From: Streptomyces sp. SCUT-3
Lineage (GTDB): Bacteria > Actinomycetota > Actinomycetes > Streptomycetales > Streptomycetaceae
Direction: 5' to 3'
NCBI RefSeq assembly: GCF_014083985.1
Contig: NZ_CP046907.1
Location: forward strand, 3,386,501 to 3,450,500
Length of the DNA stretch: 64,000 bases
The notes beneath the pieces were generated by a model. That model saw only the letters and a program-made list of their open reading frames with translations. It did no database searches and was not told the DNA's origin. Position numbers and translations under genes: made by a program. Shown here in pieces: positions 1-17,182 of this stretch (position 1 is its first letter; each line of letters opens with the position of its first letter).

Positions 1-1
1 C

Positions 2-2323
<2,322 letters not shown>

Positions 2324-2428
2324 CGGGTCGGCCCGGCCGGCCGCCCTCCCCGGGCGCCGGCCGGCCATCCCAGGACCCCACTCAGACCACTGATGTAGAC
2401 ACGAATTCCGAAAGGGATTGACGACATA

Positions 2429-6328
<3,900 letters not shown>

Positions 6329-6360
6329 CGTCGCAGGCCCGGCCCGAGGCCGCGGTGCAA

Positions 6361-6400
6361 CGCAGGGCGGCCGCTCCCCGAGGGGAGCGGCCGCCCTGCG
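6361..6400 (+). terminator. Perfect 19-bp hairpin after rpoC
   Basis: The arms 6361-6379 and 6382-6400 are exact reverse complements with only two bases between them, giving a cruciform-like stem. No T-run follows, as is common for terminators in high-GC actinobacteria. Its position 32 bases after the rpoC stop and before an unrelated gene supports a terminator. Confidence 0.8.
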
Positions 6401-6505
6401 GCGTTCGCACACGGGCGGTGCCGATGGCGCGGCAACCGCCCTGCGGGCGGGCTGCGTCCAGCAGTATGGGAACACGCGGTTCTTTCACAGCGGGAGGTGC
6501 GCGGG

Positions 6506-7021
6506 ATGTCGCTGCAGCCGTGGCAGGGCGGCCAGCCGGCCGGGATGAGAGCCGGACACATGGACCGCGAGCGGGCGGTGGACGTCCTCAAGGCCGCATA
6601 CGCGGAGGGGCGGCTGTCGCCCCAGGAGTACGAGCAGCGGATCGGGCTGGCCTACGGGGCCACCACCTACGGGGATCTGGCACGCCTGGTGGCCGACGTG
6701 CCGCAGGGGCCCGTGCCGATGATGACGGGCTTCCCCCAGCAGCACCCCCTGGTGCCCCCGACCTTCCTGCCCGCCCCCAAGCCGCCCACCAACGGCATGG
6801 CCGTGGGGGCCCTGGTGTGCGGGGTGGCGACCTTCGTGACCTGGGGTGTCGCCGGCGTCCCCGCGGTGGTCCTGGGGCACATGGCCAAGGCGCAGGTCCG
6901 GCGCACGGGGGAGGAGGGGGAAGGCATGGCCACGGCCGGCCTGGTGCTCGGCTACCTCTCCTTCGCCTTCTGGGCGGTGGTGTTGTTCTTCGTCACGGTG
7001 GTCGCCGTCGGCAGCAGCTGA
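6506..7021 (+). CDS. DUF1707-type small membrane protein
   Basis: A 171-residue protein of unknown function. Residues about 16-66 (GHMDRERAVDVLKAAYAEGR ... LARLVADVP) match the DUF1707 pattern, a short helical segment often found at the N-terminus of actinobacterial membrane proteins. A Pro-rich linker (about 67-95) follows. The rest is a DUF4190-like pair of hydrophobic segments (about 96-120 and 138-168) around a short charged loop. I chose ATG 6506 because GGGAGG ends eight bases before it; a GTG nine bases upstream lies inside that ribosome site. It is isolated between rpoC and the str operon. Family assignment rests on recall of the motif, not a search. Confidence 0.85.
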   Translation: MSLQPWQGGQPAGMRAGHMDRERAVDVLKAAYAEGRLSPQEYEQRIGLAYGATTYGDLARLVADVPQGPVPMMTGFPQQHPLVPPTFLPAPKPPTNGMAVGALVCGVATFVTWGVAGVPAVVLGHMAKAQVRRTGEEGEGMATAGLVLGYLSFAFWAVVLFFVTVVAVGSS

Positions 7022-7060
7022 GGCCGCCGCCCGGGGTGTCCCCACGCGTGTGCATTTGTT

Positions 7061-7089
7061 TTGACCGCAGCCCATGCGCTAGGTACGCT
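7061..7089 (+). promoter_or_regulatory. Promoter of the str operon (rpsL)
   Basis: A vegetative-type promoter with -35 TTGACC (7061-7066) and -10 TACGCT (7084-7089) separated by 17 bases. It would give an rpsL leader of about 185 bases, which contains the hairpin at 7194. Inferred from sequence only. Confidence 0.65.
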
Positions 7090-7193
7090 CTGTCCTTGTG
7101 CCTGGGGTGTCCCCGGGTCTTCGCGCGTGCCTTTTACCGCGCGGGAATCCGACAATCCGCACTCTTCCGCTCGCCGGGAGTGAACCGGGACTC

Positions 7194-7221
7194 GCGACAC
7201 GCCCGACCTCGGGGGTCGGAG
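7194..7221 (+). promoter_or_regulatory. Leader element identical to one before rpsJ
   Basis: These 28 bases are identical to 16772-16799 in the rpsJ leader. The core forms a hairpin: CCGACC (7203-7208), five-base loop TCGGG, GGTCGG (7214-7219), preceded by GCGACACGC. It ends 60 bases before the rpsL start. Two exact copies in leaders of two ribosomal operons suggest a shared regulatory site, but the ligand is unknown. Confidence 0.7.
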
Positions 7222-7281
7222 TCGGCGGGGGACGCAGCAGGTTAGCTTTATCGAGATCGGCACACAGAAACCGGAGAAACG

Positions 7282-7653
7282 GTGCCTACGATCCAGCAGC
7301 TGGTCCGAAAGGGCCGGCAGGACAAGGTCGAGAAGAACAAGACGCCCGCACTGAAGGGGTCCCCCCAGCGTCGCGGCGTCTGCACGCGTGTGTACACCAC
7401 CACCCCGAAGAAGCCGAACTCGGCCCTGCGCAAGGTGGCACGTGTCCGCCTGACCAGCGGGATCGAGGTCACCGCCTACATTCCGGGTGAGGGCCACAAC
7501 CTGCAGGAGCACTCCATCGTGCTCGTGCGCGGCGGCCGTGTGAAGGACCTGCCGGGTGTTCGCTACAAGATCATCCGTGGTTCGCTCGACACCCAGGGTG
7601 TCAAGAACCGCAAGCAGGCCCGCAGCCGTTACGGCGCCAAGAAGGAGAAGTAA
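7282..7653 (+). CDS. rpsL: 30S ribosomal protein S12
   Basis: Decoding-centre protein S12, 123 residues, full length. Lys43 (in [11 protein letters not shown]), Lys88 and Pro91 (in [12 protein letters not shown]) are the wild-type residues at the known streptomycin-resistance positions, so a sensitive ribosome is inferred. The start is GTG 7282, with GGAG eight to nine bases upstream; it yields the family N-terminus [12 protein letters not shown]. First gene of the str operon, behind a roughly 185-base leader that carries the element shared with rpsJ. rpsG begins two bases after its stop. Confidence 0.99.
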   Translation: MPTIQQLVRKGRQDKVEKNKTPALKGSPQRRGVCTRVYTTTPKKPNSALRKVARVRLTSGIEVTAYIPGEGHNLQEHSIVLVRGGRVKDLPGVRYKIIRGSLDTQGVKNRKQARSRYGAKKEK

Positions 7654-7655
7654 GA

Positions 7656-8126
7656 ATGCCTCGTAAGGGCCCCGCCCCGAAGCGCCCGGTCATCATCGAC
7701 CCGGTCTACAACTCCCCCCTGGTGACCTCGCTGGTCAACAAGATCCTGCTCAACGGCAAGCGCTCCACCGCCGAGCGGATCGTCTACGGCGCCCTCGAGG
7801 GCCTGCGCGAGAAGACGGGCAACGACCCGGTCGTCGTCCTCAAGCGCGCGCTCGAGAACGTGAAGCCGACCCTCGAGGTCCGCTCCCGCCGTGTCGGTGG
7901 CGCCACCTACCAGGTGCCGGTCGAGGTCCGCCCCGGCCGCTCCTCCACCCTCGCGCTGCGCTGGATCGTGGGCTACTCCCGCGCCCGCCGCGAGAAGACC
8001 ATGACCGAGCGCCTGATGAACGAGCTGCTGGACGCCAGCAACGGTCTCGGTGCCTCCGTCAAGCGTCGCGAGGACACCCACAAGATGGCCGAGTCCAACA
8101 AGGCCTTCGCGCACTACCGCTGGTAG
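7656..8126 (+). CDS. rpsG: 30S ribosomal protein S7
   Basis: S7 nucleates assembly of the 30S head and lines the E site. At 156 residues it is full length, beginning [12 protein letters not shown], with the RNA-binding beta hairpin at about residues 75-91 ([17 protein letters not shown]). The ribosome site AAGGAG (7642-7647) sits inside the last codons of rpsL and the two genes are two bases apart, so translation is probably coupled. fusA follows after 42 bases. Confidence 0.99.
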   Translation: MPRKGPAPKRPVIIDPVYNSPLVTSLVNKILLNGKRSTAERIVYGALEGLREKTGNDPVVVLKRALENVKPTLEVRSRRVGGATYQVPVEVRPGRSSTLALRWIVGYSRARREKTMTERLMNELLDASNGLGASVKRREDTHKMAESNKAFAHYRW

Positions 8127-8168
8127 TCGAAGAAACCGCCGACGAGAACCGAGAGAAGACTGAGCCTT

Positions 8169-10292
<2,124 letters not shown>

Positions 10293-10338
10293 CCCCGCGT
10301 TGCGGACCCCTTAGGCTTGACCGCAGGCAGCGGGGTGT

Positions 10339-10367
10339 CCCGCCGCTCCCGGCAAGGGAGTGGCGGG
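10339..10367 (+). promoter_or_regulatory. Hairpin between fusA and tuf
   Basis: The arms CCCGCCGCTCCC (10339-10350) and GGGAGTGGCGGG (10356-10367) pair over 12 bases, with one G-U pair and a five-base loop. No T-run follows. It could be an attenuator or a processing site that lets tuf be expressed differently from fusA. Confidence 0.5.
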
Positions 10368-10497
10368 CCCCCGGGCCGGCACCCAATCCGCGGGTTGGAC
10401 AGGTACGACACGTACAAGGCCCTTCGGGGTCCTCACCAACCCGGCAAGACCACCTGACGTCGCACGGCGTACAGATCCACTCCACAGGAGGACCCCA

Positions 10498-11691
10498 GTG
10501 GCGAAGGCGAAGTTCGAGCGGACTAAGCCGCACGTCAACATCGGCACCATCGGTCACATCGACCACGGTAAGACGACGCTCACGGCGGCGATCACCAAGG
10601 TGCTGCACGACAAGTACCCGGACCTGAACGAGGCCTCGGCCTTCGACCAGATCGACAAGGCTCCCGAGGAGCGTCAGCGCGGTATCACCATCTCGATCGC
10701 GCACGTCGAGTACCAGACGGAGAACCGTCACTACGCCCACGTCGACTGCCCGGGTCACGCGGACTACATCAAGAACATGATCACCGGTGCCGCCCAGATG
10801 GACGGCGCGATCCTCGTGGTCGCCGCGACCGACGGTCCGATGCCGCAGACCAAGGAGCACGTGCTCCTGGCCCGCCAGGTCGGCGTGCCGTACATCGTCG
10901 TCGCCCTGAACAAGGCCGACATGGTGGACGACGAGGAGATCCTGGAGCTCGTCGAGCTCGAGGTCCGTGAGCTCCTCTCCGAGTACGAGTTCCCGGGCGA
11001 CGACGTTCCGGTCGTCAAGGTCTCCGCGCTCAAGGCTCTCGAGGGCGACCCGGAGTGGGCCGAGTCGGTCCTGAACCTGATGAACGCCGTCGACGAGGCG
11101 ATCCCGACCCCGGAGCGCGACGTCGACAAGCCGTTCCTCATGCCGATCGAGGACGTCTTCACCATCACCGGTCGCGGTACGGTCGTCACCGGCCGCATCG
11201 AGCGTGGTGTCCTCAAGGTCAACGAGACCGTCGACATCATCGGCATCAAGACCGAGAAGACCACCACCACGGTCACCGGCATCGAGATGTTCCGCAAGCT
11301 CCTCGACGAGGGCCAGGCCGGTGAGAACGTCGGTCTGCTCCTCCGCGGCATCAAGCGCGAGGACGTGGAGCGCGGCCAGGTCATCATCAAGCCGGGCACC
11401 GTGACCCCGCACACCGAGTTCGAGGCCACGGCCTACATCCTGTCGAAGGACGAGGGTGGCCGCCACACCCCGTTCTTCAACAACTACCGTCCGCAGTTCT
11501 ACTTCCGGACCACCGACGTGACCGGCGTCGTGACCCTCCCCGAGGGCACCGAGATGGTCATGCCGGGCGACAACACCCCCATGACCGTCCAGCTGATCCA
11601 GCCGGTCGCCATGGAGGAGGGCCTGAAGTTCGCCATCCGCGAGGGTGGCCGTACCGTGGGCGCCGGCCAGGTCACCAAGATCATCAAGTGA
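10498..11691 (+). CDS. tuf: Elongation factor Tu
   Basis: Delivers aminoacyl-tRNA to the ribosome. 397 residues. GTPase motifs are GHIDHGKT (19-26), DCPGH (83-87) and NKAD (138-141). Residues linked to kirromycin-type resistance look wild type ([24 protein letters not shown]). I chose GTG 10498 rather than the longer open frame from 10360: AGGAGGA lies at 10486-10492, five bases before it, and it gives the canonical [20 protein letters not shown]. Last gene of the str operon, followed by a very strong terminator. Confidence 0.99.
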   Translation: MAKAKFERTKPHVNIGTIGHIDHGKTTLTAAITKVLHDKYPDLNEASAFDQIDKAPEERQRGITISIAHVEYQTENRHYAHVDCPGHADYIKNMITGAAQMDGAILVVAATDGPMPQTKEHVLLARQVGVPYIVVALNKADMVDDEEILELVELEVRELLSEYEFPGDDVPVVKVSALKALEGDPEWAESVLNLMNAVDEAIPTPERDVDKPFLMPIEDVFTITGRGTVVTGRIERGVLKVNETVDIIGIKTEKTTTTVTGIEMFRKLLDEGQAGENVGLLLRGIKREDVERGQVIIKPGTVTPHTEFEATAYILSKDEGGRHTPFFNNYRPQFYFRTTDVTGVVTLPEGTEMVMPGDNTPMTVQLIQPVAMEEGLKFAIREGGRTVGAGQVTKIIK

Positions 11692-11715
11692 TCTGAGCTC
11701 CTCGGAGCACCCGGT

Positions 11716-11770
11716 CCGGGGGCCCCGCGCCCCGTCCGCAAGGACGGCGGCGCGGGGCCCCCGGCTTTTT
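11716..11770 (+). terminator. Strong terminator after tuf
   Basis: A perfect 16-bp stem (11716-11731 with 11749-11764) encloses a second small stem (CCGTCC/GGACGG) and is followed by CTTTTT. It ends the str operon. Confidence 0.93.
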
Positions 11771-12111
11771 CCGTCCACGGGCGCCGTTCGCGGCGGGCCG
11801 GGGGAGCGTCCCGGACGTCAACGGCGTGCGGACGTCAACGGCGCGTGACCGTTCCACCCCTTCGTGGCGATCTTCGGCGTACCGGCGCGTTACCGTGGGT
11901 GCACGGTCGAGAATCTCGTCCATGGGAGACCGCCTCAAGCTCTCGGTGCCCTTCACCGTCGACATCGACCTGACGGAGATCGACCACCTCTGAGGAGCGG
12001 CCGGCGGCCTCCGAAGGAGGCTGTCCTCCTCGGGAGTGGTCCCTCTACCATGGTGCGGACGGCGCGTACCCCGACCGGGGGCGCGACCCTTTTCCCCGCA
12101 GGAGTGACGCC
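11771..12111. other. Gap between tuf terminator and panD
   Basis: About 340 bases. It holds an imperfect tandem arrangement of a 15-base repeat (CGGACGTCAACGGCG at 11812-11826 and 11829-11843), a candidate -10 TACCGT (11891-11896), the candidate short ORF at 11922, and a TACCAT (12046-12051) that could be the -10 of panD, although no good -35 precedes it. Confidence 0.5.
11922..11993 (+). CDS. Candidate 23-residue small protein
   Basis: ATG 11922 to TGA 11991 encodes [11 protein letters not shown] followed by [12 protein letters not shown]. It is too short for ordinary gene finding, but 22 of its 23 sense codons end in G or C, as real genes here do, whereas the nine codons just upstream in the same frame do not. 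The peptide is acidic at its C-terminus and has alternating hydrophobic residues in the middle. There is no clear ribosome site. A small inverted repeat (CGAGA-A-TCTCG, 11908-11918) sits three bases before the start, and a -10-like TACCGT lies 25 bases before it. I do not recognise it. It could be a true small protein, a leader peptide for panD, or chance. Confidence 0.35.
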   Translation: MGDRLKLSVPFTVDIDLTEIDHL

Positions 12112-12552
12112 GTGCTGCGCACCATGTTCAAGTCCAAGATCCACCGTGCCACCGTGACCCAGGCCGACCTGCACTACGTCGGGTCCGTGACGGTCGACGC
12201 CGATCTGATGGACGCCGCCGACCTGCTGCCCGGCGAGCTGGTCCACATCGTCGACATCACCAACGGCGCCCGCCTGGAGACCTACGTCATCGAGGGCGAG
12301 CGCGGCTCCGGCGTCATCGGCATCAACGGCGCGGCCGCCCACCTGGTGCACCCCGGCGACCTGGTCATCCTGATCAGCTACGCGCAGGTCGACGACGCCG
12401 AGGCGCGCGCCCTCAGGCCCAGCGTGGTGCACGTGGACGCGGACAACCGGATCGTCGCCCTCGGCACCGACGCCTCCGAGCCGGTCCCCGGCAGCGACAC
12501 CGAGCGCAGCCCCCAGGCCGTCGGGGCGGCCGCCGCGGCACCCGTCGGCTGA
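12112..12552 (+). CDS. panD: Aspartate 1-decarboxylase (pyruvoyl enzyme)
   Basis: Makes beta-alanine from aspartate for pantothenate and coenzyme A. The proenzyme cleaves itself between Gly24 and Ser25 ([12 protein letters not shown]), and Ser25 becomes the pyruvoyl cofactor. Lys9 and Tyr58, also expected in the active site, are present. At 146 residues it is slightly long: the last 25 or so residues are a low-complexity Ser/Ala/Pro tail. Start GTG 12112 with CAGGAG seven bases upstream. It stands alone between tuf and two minus-strand genes; coaA at 46005 acts later in the same pathway. Confidence 0.95.
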   Translation: MLRTMFKSKIHRATVTQADLHYVGSVTVDADLMDAADLLPGELVHIVDITNGARLETYVIEGERGSGVIGINGAAAHLVHPGDLVILISYAQVDDAEARALRPSVVHVDADNRIVALGTDASEPVPGSDTERSPQAVGAAAAAPVG

Positions 12553-12591
12553 CCCCTCTTCCGGCACGCCGACCCCCGGGCCGCTGCCCGC

Positions 12592-14520
12592 TCACAGCAG
12601 CAGCAGGGCCGCCGCCCACAGGACGTGGGGGACGCACAGGAGCGGGCCCAGGGGCATGCCGTGTTCGTGCGGACGGCTCTCCTCCGTGGGGCGCAGCCGC
12701 GGGCGGGCCCGCATCGCGTTGATCTGCCCGGCCGCCCGCACGTACGGGGGCTGCCGCCCCGGCCGGCTCCCGGACCGGGGGAGCACGAAGAGCCTCAGCA
12801 CCCAGCGGGTGCCGTCGGTCCGGAGGATCCGCAGGCCGCCGTCGGCACGGGTGACGGCCCGCAACTGCTCCCAGGGCAGGTGCCGCACCCGCCAGGCGCC
12901 GGTCAGCCACAAGCCGGAGCGGTCGGCGGTGACGCGCCGGCCGAGGAGGGCGGCGGCAACGGTGATGAGGACGGGCAGGAGGAGGATCCCCAGGAGCTGC
13001 CGGCCGGGGCTCTCCGCCGCCGGGTCCTCGCACAGCGCCGTGGTCAGGAACCCCGAGCCCGCGAGGGGGAGCAGGGCCGCGCAGCGGGTGAGCCCGCCCG
13101 GCCCCCAGCGCACCGGGCCGGCCCCTCGGTCCGCAGGGGCGGTTCCGGACTCCGCGTGCTCCGCCGGGCCGGTGGGGGATTCCGGGGTCCGGCCGTCCGC
13201 GTCCGGTCCGGGAGCCGGGACGTGGCCGGGGTCGGGAGCGGGAGCGGGACCGGGGTCGGGGTCGGGGTCGGGGAGGAGTACCGGTTCGTCGCCCTCGGAC
13301 GCGGGGCGGACGGGGCTGCCGGTGCGCGCCACGAGCGGCGCGCCGTCGGGACCTGTGGTGAGCAGGAGCAGTTCGCCGCCCTCGTGGGGGACGCCGTGGA
13401 GCACGGCCTCGCGCAGCCGGGTGTCCGTCGGCTCCTCGTTCTTCCTCGTCTCCCCCTCTTCTCCCTCCTCCTGGCCCGCGTCGCCGTCCGCGGGCACGGC
13501 GGTGCAGGAGAACAGGGGAGTGAGCCCTGCGGCGTCGTCGGCCGGGTGGATCCAGGTGTCGCCGTGGAGGTCGGTGCGCTGCAGCACCCGCAGCGCCGGG
13601 ACCCGCGCGCCGTCCGGCACCGCGGCCCGGCGGCGGGCCAGGGCCCCCGCCGCGACGAGGGTCGCCCCCGGCACGCCTGCGGCGAGTGCGGACAACTGCA
13701 GGCCGAAGGAGCCGAAGACCCCGGCGAACAGGTCGTCCTCCGCTTCCCCCTCGGCCACGACGATCACCGCGACGTCCCTCGGCGCCGTTTCGAAGCCGCC
13801 GGCGGGGAACGGGTGGTAGCCGTCCCCGAACTCCGGGACAGGAAGGGGCGCGTGGGCGCCGGTTGTCAGGTCCGGTACCGCCGGCGCTGCTTCCTCCCGC
13901 TCCGCGGCGACGGTCAGGCCGGCGCCGGTCGCGGCGGCGGCGACCGCGCACAGGACGAGCCCGGCCCGCAGGGAACGGGCCCCGCGCCGCATCCGGTCCG
14001 GGGCGGTCTCCGGCAGGGGGTGCCGCGCATCGGCGCAGAGCCGCTCCACCAGGCGCCGCTGCCGTCGTCGTGCCACCAGGCGGCGGAGCGCCGCCGCCCA
14101 GCCGAGGGCGAGGGCGGCCACCACGGCCAGGGCGGCGAGGGACGCGGGCCGGGAGGCGTCGCCGTCCGGCCGGACCTGCTGCCAGGCGACGAGCGCGGCC
14201 AGTGCGGGCACCGACAGGAGGGTGAGCTCCGGCAGCAGGAAGTACCAGAGGAACTGGCCCAGGAGCAGGCCGAGCCGTGCCGTGTCGAGCCAGTCGGGCC
14301 CGCAGGGGGCGTAGGGCCCGTGGGCGTAGTCGTGGCAGGGCCCGGGCGGCTCCGCCGCGACCGTCCAGCAAAGGGCCGCGGACAGGGCCAGGATTGACCA
14401 GAGCGGCCGGGTCCACCGGGGCGGGCGCTCCCGGGTCCAGCGGCCGGCCTCCGAGGAGATCCAGGAGGGGACGCCGTCGGGTGCACGGCCGGGCGGCAGC
14501 GGGACGGGTGACTCGCTCAC
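12592..14520 (-). CDS. Membrane protein with C-terminal PH-like domain, copy 1
   Basis: A 642-residue protein of unknown function, paralogous to the next gene. Several hydrophobic segments lie in the first 210 residues (for example [34 protein letters not shown]). A large external-looking region with a Pro/Asp-rich stretch (DPDPDPGPAPAPDPG, encoded near 13230) follows. Then come two more hydrophobic segments and a module resembling bacterial PH domains ([20 protein letters not shown], then LPWEQLRAVTRADGG), and a final membrane segment ends the protein. The start is GTG 14520, matching the paralogue; a -10-like CATACT (14527-14532) ends six bases before it, so the mRNA is probably leaderless. 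PH assignment is from motif memory. Confidence 0.85.
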   Translation of the reverse strand: MSESPVPLPPGRAPDGVPSWISSEAGRWTRERPPRWTRPLWSILALSAALCWTVAAEPPGPCHDYAHGPYAPCGPDWLDTARLGLLLGQFLWYFLLPELTLLSVPALAALVAWQQVRPDGDASRPASLAALAVVAALALGWAAALRRLVARRRQRRLVERLCADARHPLPETAPDRMRRGARSLRAGLVLCAVAAAATGAGLTVAAEREEAAPAVPDLTTGAHAPLPVPEFGDGYHPFPAGGFETAPRDVAVIVVAEGEAEDDLFAGVFGSFGLQLSALAAGVPGATLVAAGALARRRAAVPDGARVPALRVLQRTDLHGDTWIHPADDAAGLTPLFSCTAVPADGDAGQEEGEEGETRKNEEPTDTRLREAVLHGVPHEGGELLLLTTGPDGAPLVARTGSPVRPASEGDEPVLLPDPDPDPGPAPAPDPGHVPAPGPDADGRTPESPTGPAEHAESGTAPADRGAGPVRWGPGGLTRCAALLPLAGSGFLTTALCEDPAAESPGRQLLGILLLPVLITVAAALLGRRVTADRSGLWLTGAWRVRHLPWEQLRAVTRADGGLRILRTDGTRWVLRLFVLPRSGSRPGRQPPYVRAAGQINAMRARPRLRPTEESRPHEHGMPLGPLLCVPHVLWAAALLLL

Positions 14521-14586
14521 CGCAGGAGTATGACGCCGTGAAGGGCGGCGCGGCACCTCGGTCCGCCGCCGGGGCTCTCGTCGGGG

Positions 14587-16422
14587 TCAGACGAAGAACA
14601 GTGCCGCACCCCACAGGACGCAGGCGCCGAGCAGGAGCGGGCCGAGGGGCATGCCGTGGTCGAGCGGCGGGCTCTCCTCGGTGGGGCGCAGGTGCGGGTG
14701 GTCCCGCATCGCGTTGATCTCCGCCGCCGCCCGCGCGTGCGACGAATCCCTCCTCAACCGCCTGTCCAACCAGGGGATTCCGATGTCCGCCAGCCGCCAG
14801 TGGGAGCCGTCGGTCCGGTGGGCTTCGAGGCTTCCGTCGATGTGGGTGACGGCCCGGAGATCCTTCCAGGGCAGGTGCTCGACCTTCCAGGCGCCGGTCA
14901 GCCACAGCCCGGAACGGTCGGCGGTGACGCGCCAGCCGAGGAAGAGCGCGGCGGCGGTGAGCGCGGCGGGCAGCAGGAGCACCTGCGCGAGGTGCCACCC
15001 GAACCCGTCCGAGGCCAGGCGGCGGACGATGTTGGCGACCAGGAAGCCCGCGCCCGTGAGAGGCAGCAGCGCCAGGTACCTGGTGTGCCTCTCCGGTCCC
15101 CAGCGCACCGGGTGCGTGCCCGGCGGCATGGCGGCGGCGGCGCGGTCGGCGGCCTCCCGGTCCACGGACGGGCCGGGGCCGGCCCCCGCCCCTGCCTCGC
15201 CCTCGCTCCCGGGGCCGCGGACGAACACGGGCACGTCGTCCTCGTCCGCGAGGCGTATGCGGCTGTCGGTGCGGGCCACGAGCGGTTCGCCGTCCGGGCC
15301 GGCGACGACCACGGCCAGCTCGCCGCCCTCGTGGGGGGCGCCGTGGAGCAGGGCCTCGTGCATCCGGGTGTCGGGCTCCGCGTCCTTCCCGGGACCGGCG
15401 GGTTTGCAGGGGTCGACGGTGCAGGAGAACAGGGGGGTGAGCCCTTCGGCGTCACCGGCGGAGTAGACCCAGGTGTCGCCGTCGAGGTCCGTGCGCAGGA
15501 GGACGCGCAGCACCGGGACCTCCGTGTTCTCGAGCGCCCCGGCCCGGTGGCGGGCCAGGGCGCTCGCCGCCACGAGCGTCAGCCCCGGGAGGGCCGCGGC
15601 GAGCGCGAGCAGTTGCCGGCCGAAGGCGTCGTACGGCTCGGCGGCCAGTCGGCTCCAGTCGCCGTCGACGAGGACGGTCACCGTGCTGCCGACGGGGTGC
15701 TCCTCCGGGTAGGGGCTCGCGACGGTGAGCTCGCCGTCCGTCGTGCGCAGCCGCAGCGACTCCTCCCCGGAGCCGGTCACCTCCCCGCGCACCGCCGTGG
15801 CCGCCGCGGCCCGTTCGGCGTCGGCGGCGGTGCCGTTCAGGCCGGCGCCGACCGCGGCGGCGGCGACCGCGCAGAGCACGAGTCCGGTCCGGAGGCCGGC
15901 GGTTCCGCGTGGGAGCCGGCCCGGGGCGCCCTTCGGCAGCCGGTGCCGGGCGCCGGAGCAGAGGAGCTCCACCAGGTGCCGCTGCCGCTGCCGTGCCGCG
16001 AGCCGCTGCTGTGCCGCCGTCCAGCCGAGGGCGAGGGCCGCGACCACGGCGGAATTGGCGGTCCGTGAGGCGGTGCCGGGAGCGGTCAGGAGTTCGTTCC
16101 AGGTGACCAGCGCGGCCAGGAGCGGGGCCGAGACGAGGGTGGCCTCCGGCAGCCGGAAGTACCACAGCAACTGCGCCACGACCAGGCCGATCTGGACGGC
16201 GCCGAGCCAGTCCGGCCCGCAGGGGGCGTCGTCGCTGCAGGGTACGAGCGGCTCCGCGGCGACCGCCCAGGCGACGCTCAGCAGCAGGGCCAGGGCCGAC
16301 CAGCCCGGCCGTGCCCACCCCGGCGGGCGCTCGCGGGCCCAGCGGGCGGCTTCGGGCCAGGTCCACGAGGGGGTGTCGTCGGGCGTGCGGCCGGGCGGCA
16401 ACGGAACGGGTGTCTCGCTCAC
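14587..16422 (-). CDS. Membrane protein with C-terminal PH-like domain, copy 2
   Basis: 611 residues, same architecture as its downstream neighbour: matching N-terminus ([20 protein letters not shown] against [20 protein letters not shown]), four or so hydrophobic segments before residue 210, a soluble region containing [20 protein letters not shown], a PH-like module ([20 protein letters not shown] then [15 protein letters not shown]), and a terminal hydrophobic segment. The pair arose by tandem duplication; only 66 bases separate them. Start GTG 16422 with -10-like CATAAT six bases upstream, so a leaderless transcript is likely. Function unknown; a role at the membrane is inferred. Confidence 0.86.
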   Translation of the reverse strand: MSETPVPLPPGRTPDDTPSWTWPEAARWARERPPGWARPGWSALALLLSVAWAVAAEPLVPCSDDAPCGPDWLGAVQIGLVVAQLLWYFRLPEATLVSAPLLAALVTWNELLTAPGTASRTANSAVVAALALGWTAAQQRLAARQRQRHLVELLCSGARHRLPKGAPGRLPRGTAGLRTGLVLCAVAAAAVGAGLNGTAADAERAAAATAVRGEVTGSGEESLRLRTTDGELTVASPYPEEHPVGSTVTVLVDGDWSRLAAEPYDAFGRQLLALAAALPGLTLVAASALARHRAGALENTEVPVLRVLLRTDLDGDTWVYSAGDAEGLTPLFSCTVDPCKPAGPGKDAEPDTRMHEALLHGAPHEGGELAVVVAGPDGEPLVARTDSRIRLADEDDVPVFVRGPGSEGEAGAGAGPGPSVDREAADRAAAAMPPGTHPVRWGPERHTRYLALLPLTGAGFLVANIVRRLASDGFGWHLAQVLLLPAALTAAALFLGWRVTADRSGLWLTGAWKVEHLPWKDLRAVTHIDGSLEAHRTDGSHWRLADIGIPWLDRRLRRDSSHARAAAEINAMRDHPHLRPTEESPPLDHGMPLGPLLLGACVLWGAALFFV

Positions 16423-16428
16423 GCAAGG

Positions 16429-16434
16429 ATTATG
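16429..16434 (-). promoter_or_regulatory. -10 box of a leaderless transcript
   Basis: CATAAT read on the minus strand, six bases before GTG 16422, which places the expected transcription start on the G of the start codon. No convincing -35. The sister gene has CATACT at the same distance (14527-14532). Confidence 0.6.
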
Positions 16435-16860
16435 ACGAGGCGAAGGACGGCGGGGTGCCCCCGACCGGTGTACGATCTCCGGCCGCCGATTGGCGTGGCC
16501 TCTGCCCCATATGGCACACTAGCCAAGTTGCTCGGTCGAGTGCCGATGCTGCGCGTCTCCCGTCGGGGGAACTGGAAGCGAGTCCCGCAGTACTCGTCAC
16601 CTCTCATCAGGGGTGGAAGTACGGGAATCTTCCGGGAAGCGTACGCACGGGCCCGGCCAGGCGCCCGGTGGGTGTTTTCCCCCGATCCCCTGCGAGTAAT
16701 CGCAACCGCGGTCACGTGTGCCGCACCCCCTCCCAGAGGGTTCCTCCTTGCGGAGAACTGTTGGAAGGGATGCGACACGCCCGACCTCGGGGGTCGGAGA
16801 AAAGCAGCCCCCACACGGGTACCAGAGCGTATTCACTACAGACAGGACTACGAAGTAGCC
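16435..16860 (+). promoter_or_regulatory. Promoter and long leader of the S10 operon
   Basis: No gene. A possible promoter is TTGGCG (16490-16495) with CACACT (16515-16520), although the 19-base spacing is long. The leader of about 330 bases contains small hairpins, for example TGCGA-GTAA-TCGCA (16691-16704), and the 28-base element at 16772 that is also present before rpsL. The reading frame of rpsJ stays open through this region, but codon third positions lose their GC bias, so I read it as untranslated leader. Confidence 0.55.
16772..16799 (+). promoter_or_regulatory. Leader element identical to one before rpsL
   Basis: Exact copy of 7194-7221. Hairpin arms are CCGACC (16781-16786) and GGTCGG (16792-16797). 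It ends 61 bases before the rpsJ start, almost the same distance as the rpsL copy (60 bases). Confidence 0.7.
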
Positions 16861-17169
16861 ATGGCGGGACAGAAGATCCGCATCCGGCTCAAGGCCTACG
16901 ACCACGAGGTGATCGACACCTCGGCGAAGAAGATCGTCGAGACCGTCACCCGTACTGGTGCGCAGGTCGCGGGCCCGGTGCCGCTGCCCACAGAGAAGAA
17001 CGTGTACTGCGTCATCCGCTCGCCGCACAAGTACAAGGACTCGCGCGAGCACTTCGAGATGCGTACGCACAAGCGCCTCATCGACATCCTCGACCCCACG
17101 CCGAAGACGGTCGACTCGCTCATGCGTCTCGACCTGCCGGCCGGCGTCGACATCGAGATCAAGCTCTGA
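16861..17169 (+). CDS. rpsJ: 30S ribosomal protein S10 (NusE)
   Basis: S10 sits in the 30S head and also works as NusE in transcription antitermination with NusB. At 102 residues it is full length, starting [23 protein letters not shown] 16861 was chosen by family comparison; the in-frame open region upstream belongs to the leader. The ribosome site is weak (GGACTACGAAG). First gene of a ribosomal cluster continuous to rplO; rplC starts 13 bases later. Confidence 0.99.
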   Translation: MAGQKIRIRLKAYDHEVIDTSAKKIVETVTRTGAQVAGPVPLPTEKNVYCVIRSPHKYKDSREHFEMRTHKRLIDILDPTPKTVDSLMRLDLPAGVDIEIKL

Positions 17170-17182
17170 GGTGACGCGCGAG

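Noticed and set aside
16432-16860. In-frame 143-codon N-terminal extension of rpsJ
   Set aside because: Third-position GC bias is lost, S10 is complete from 16861, and the region carries the leader hairpin shared with rpsL.
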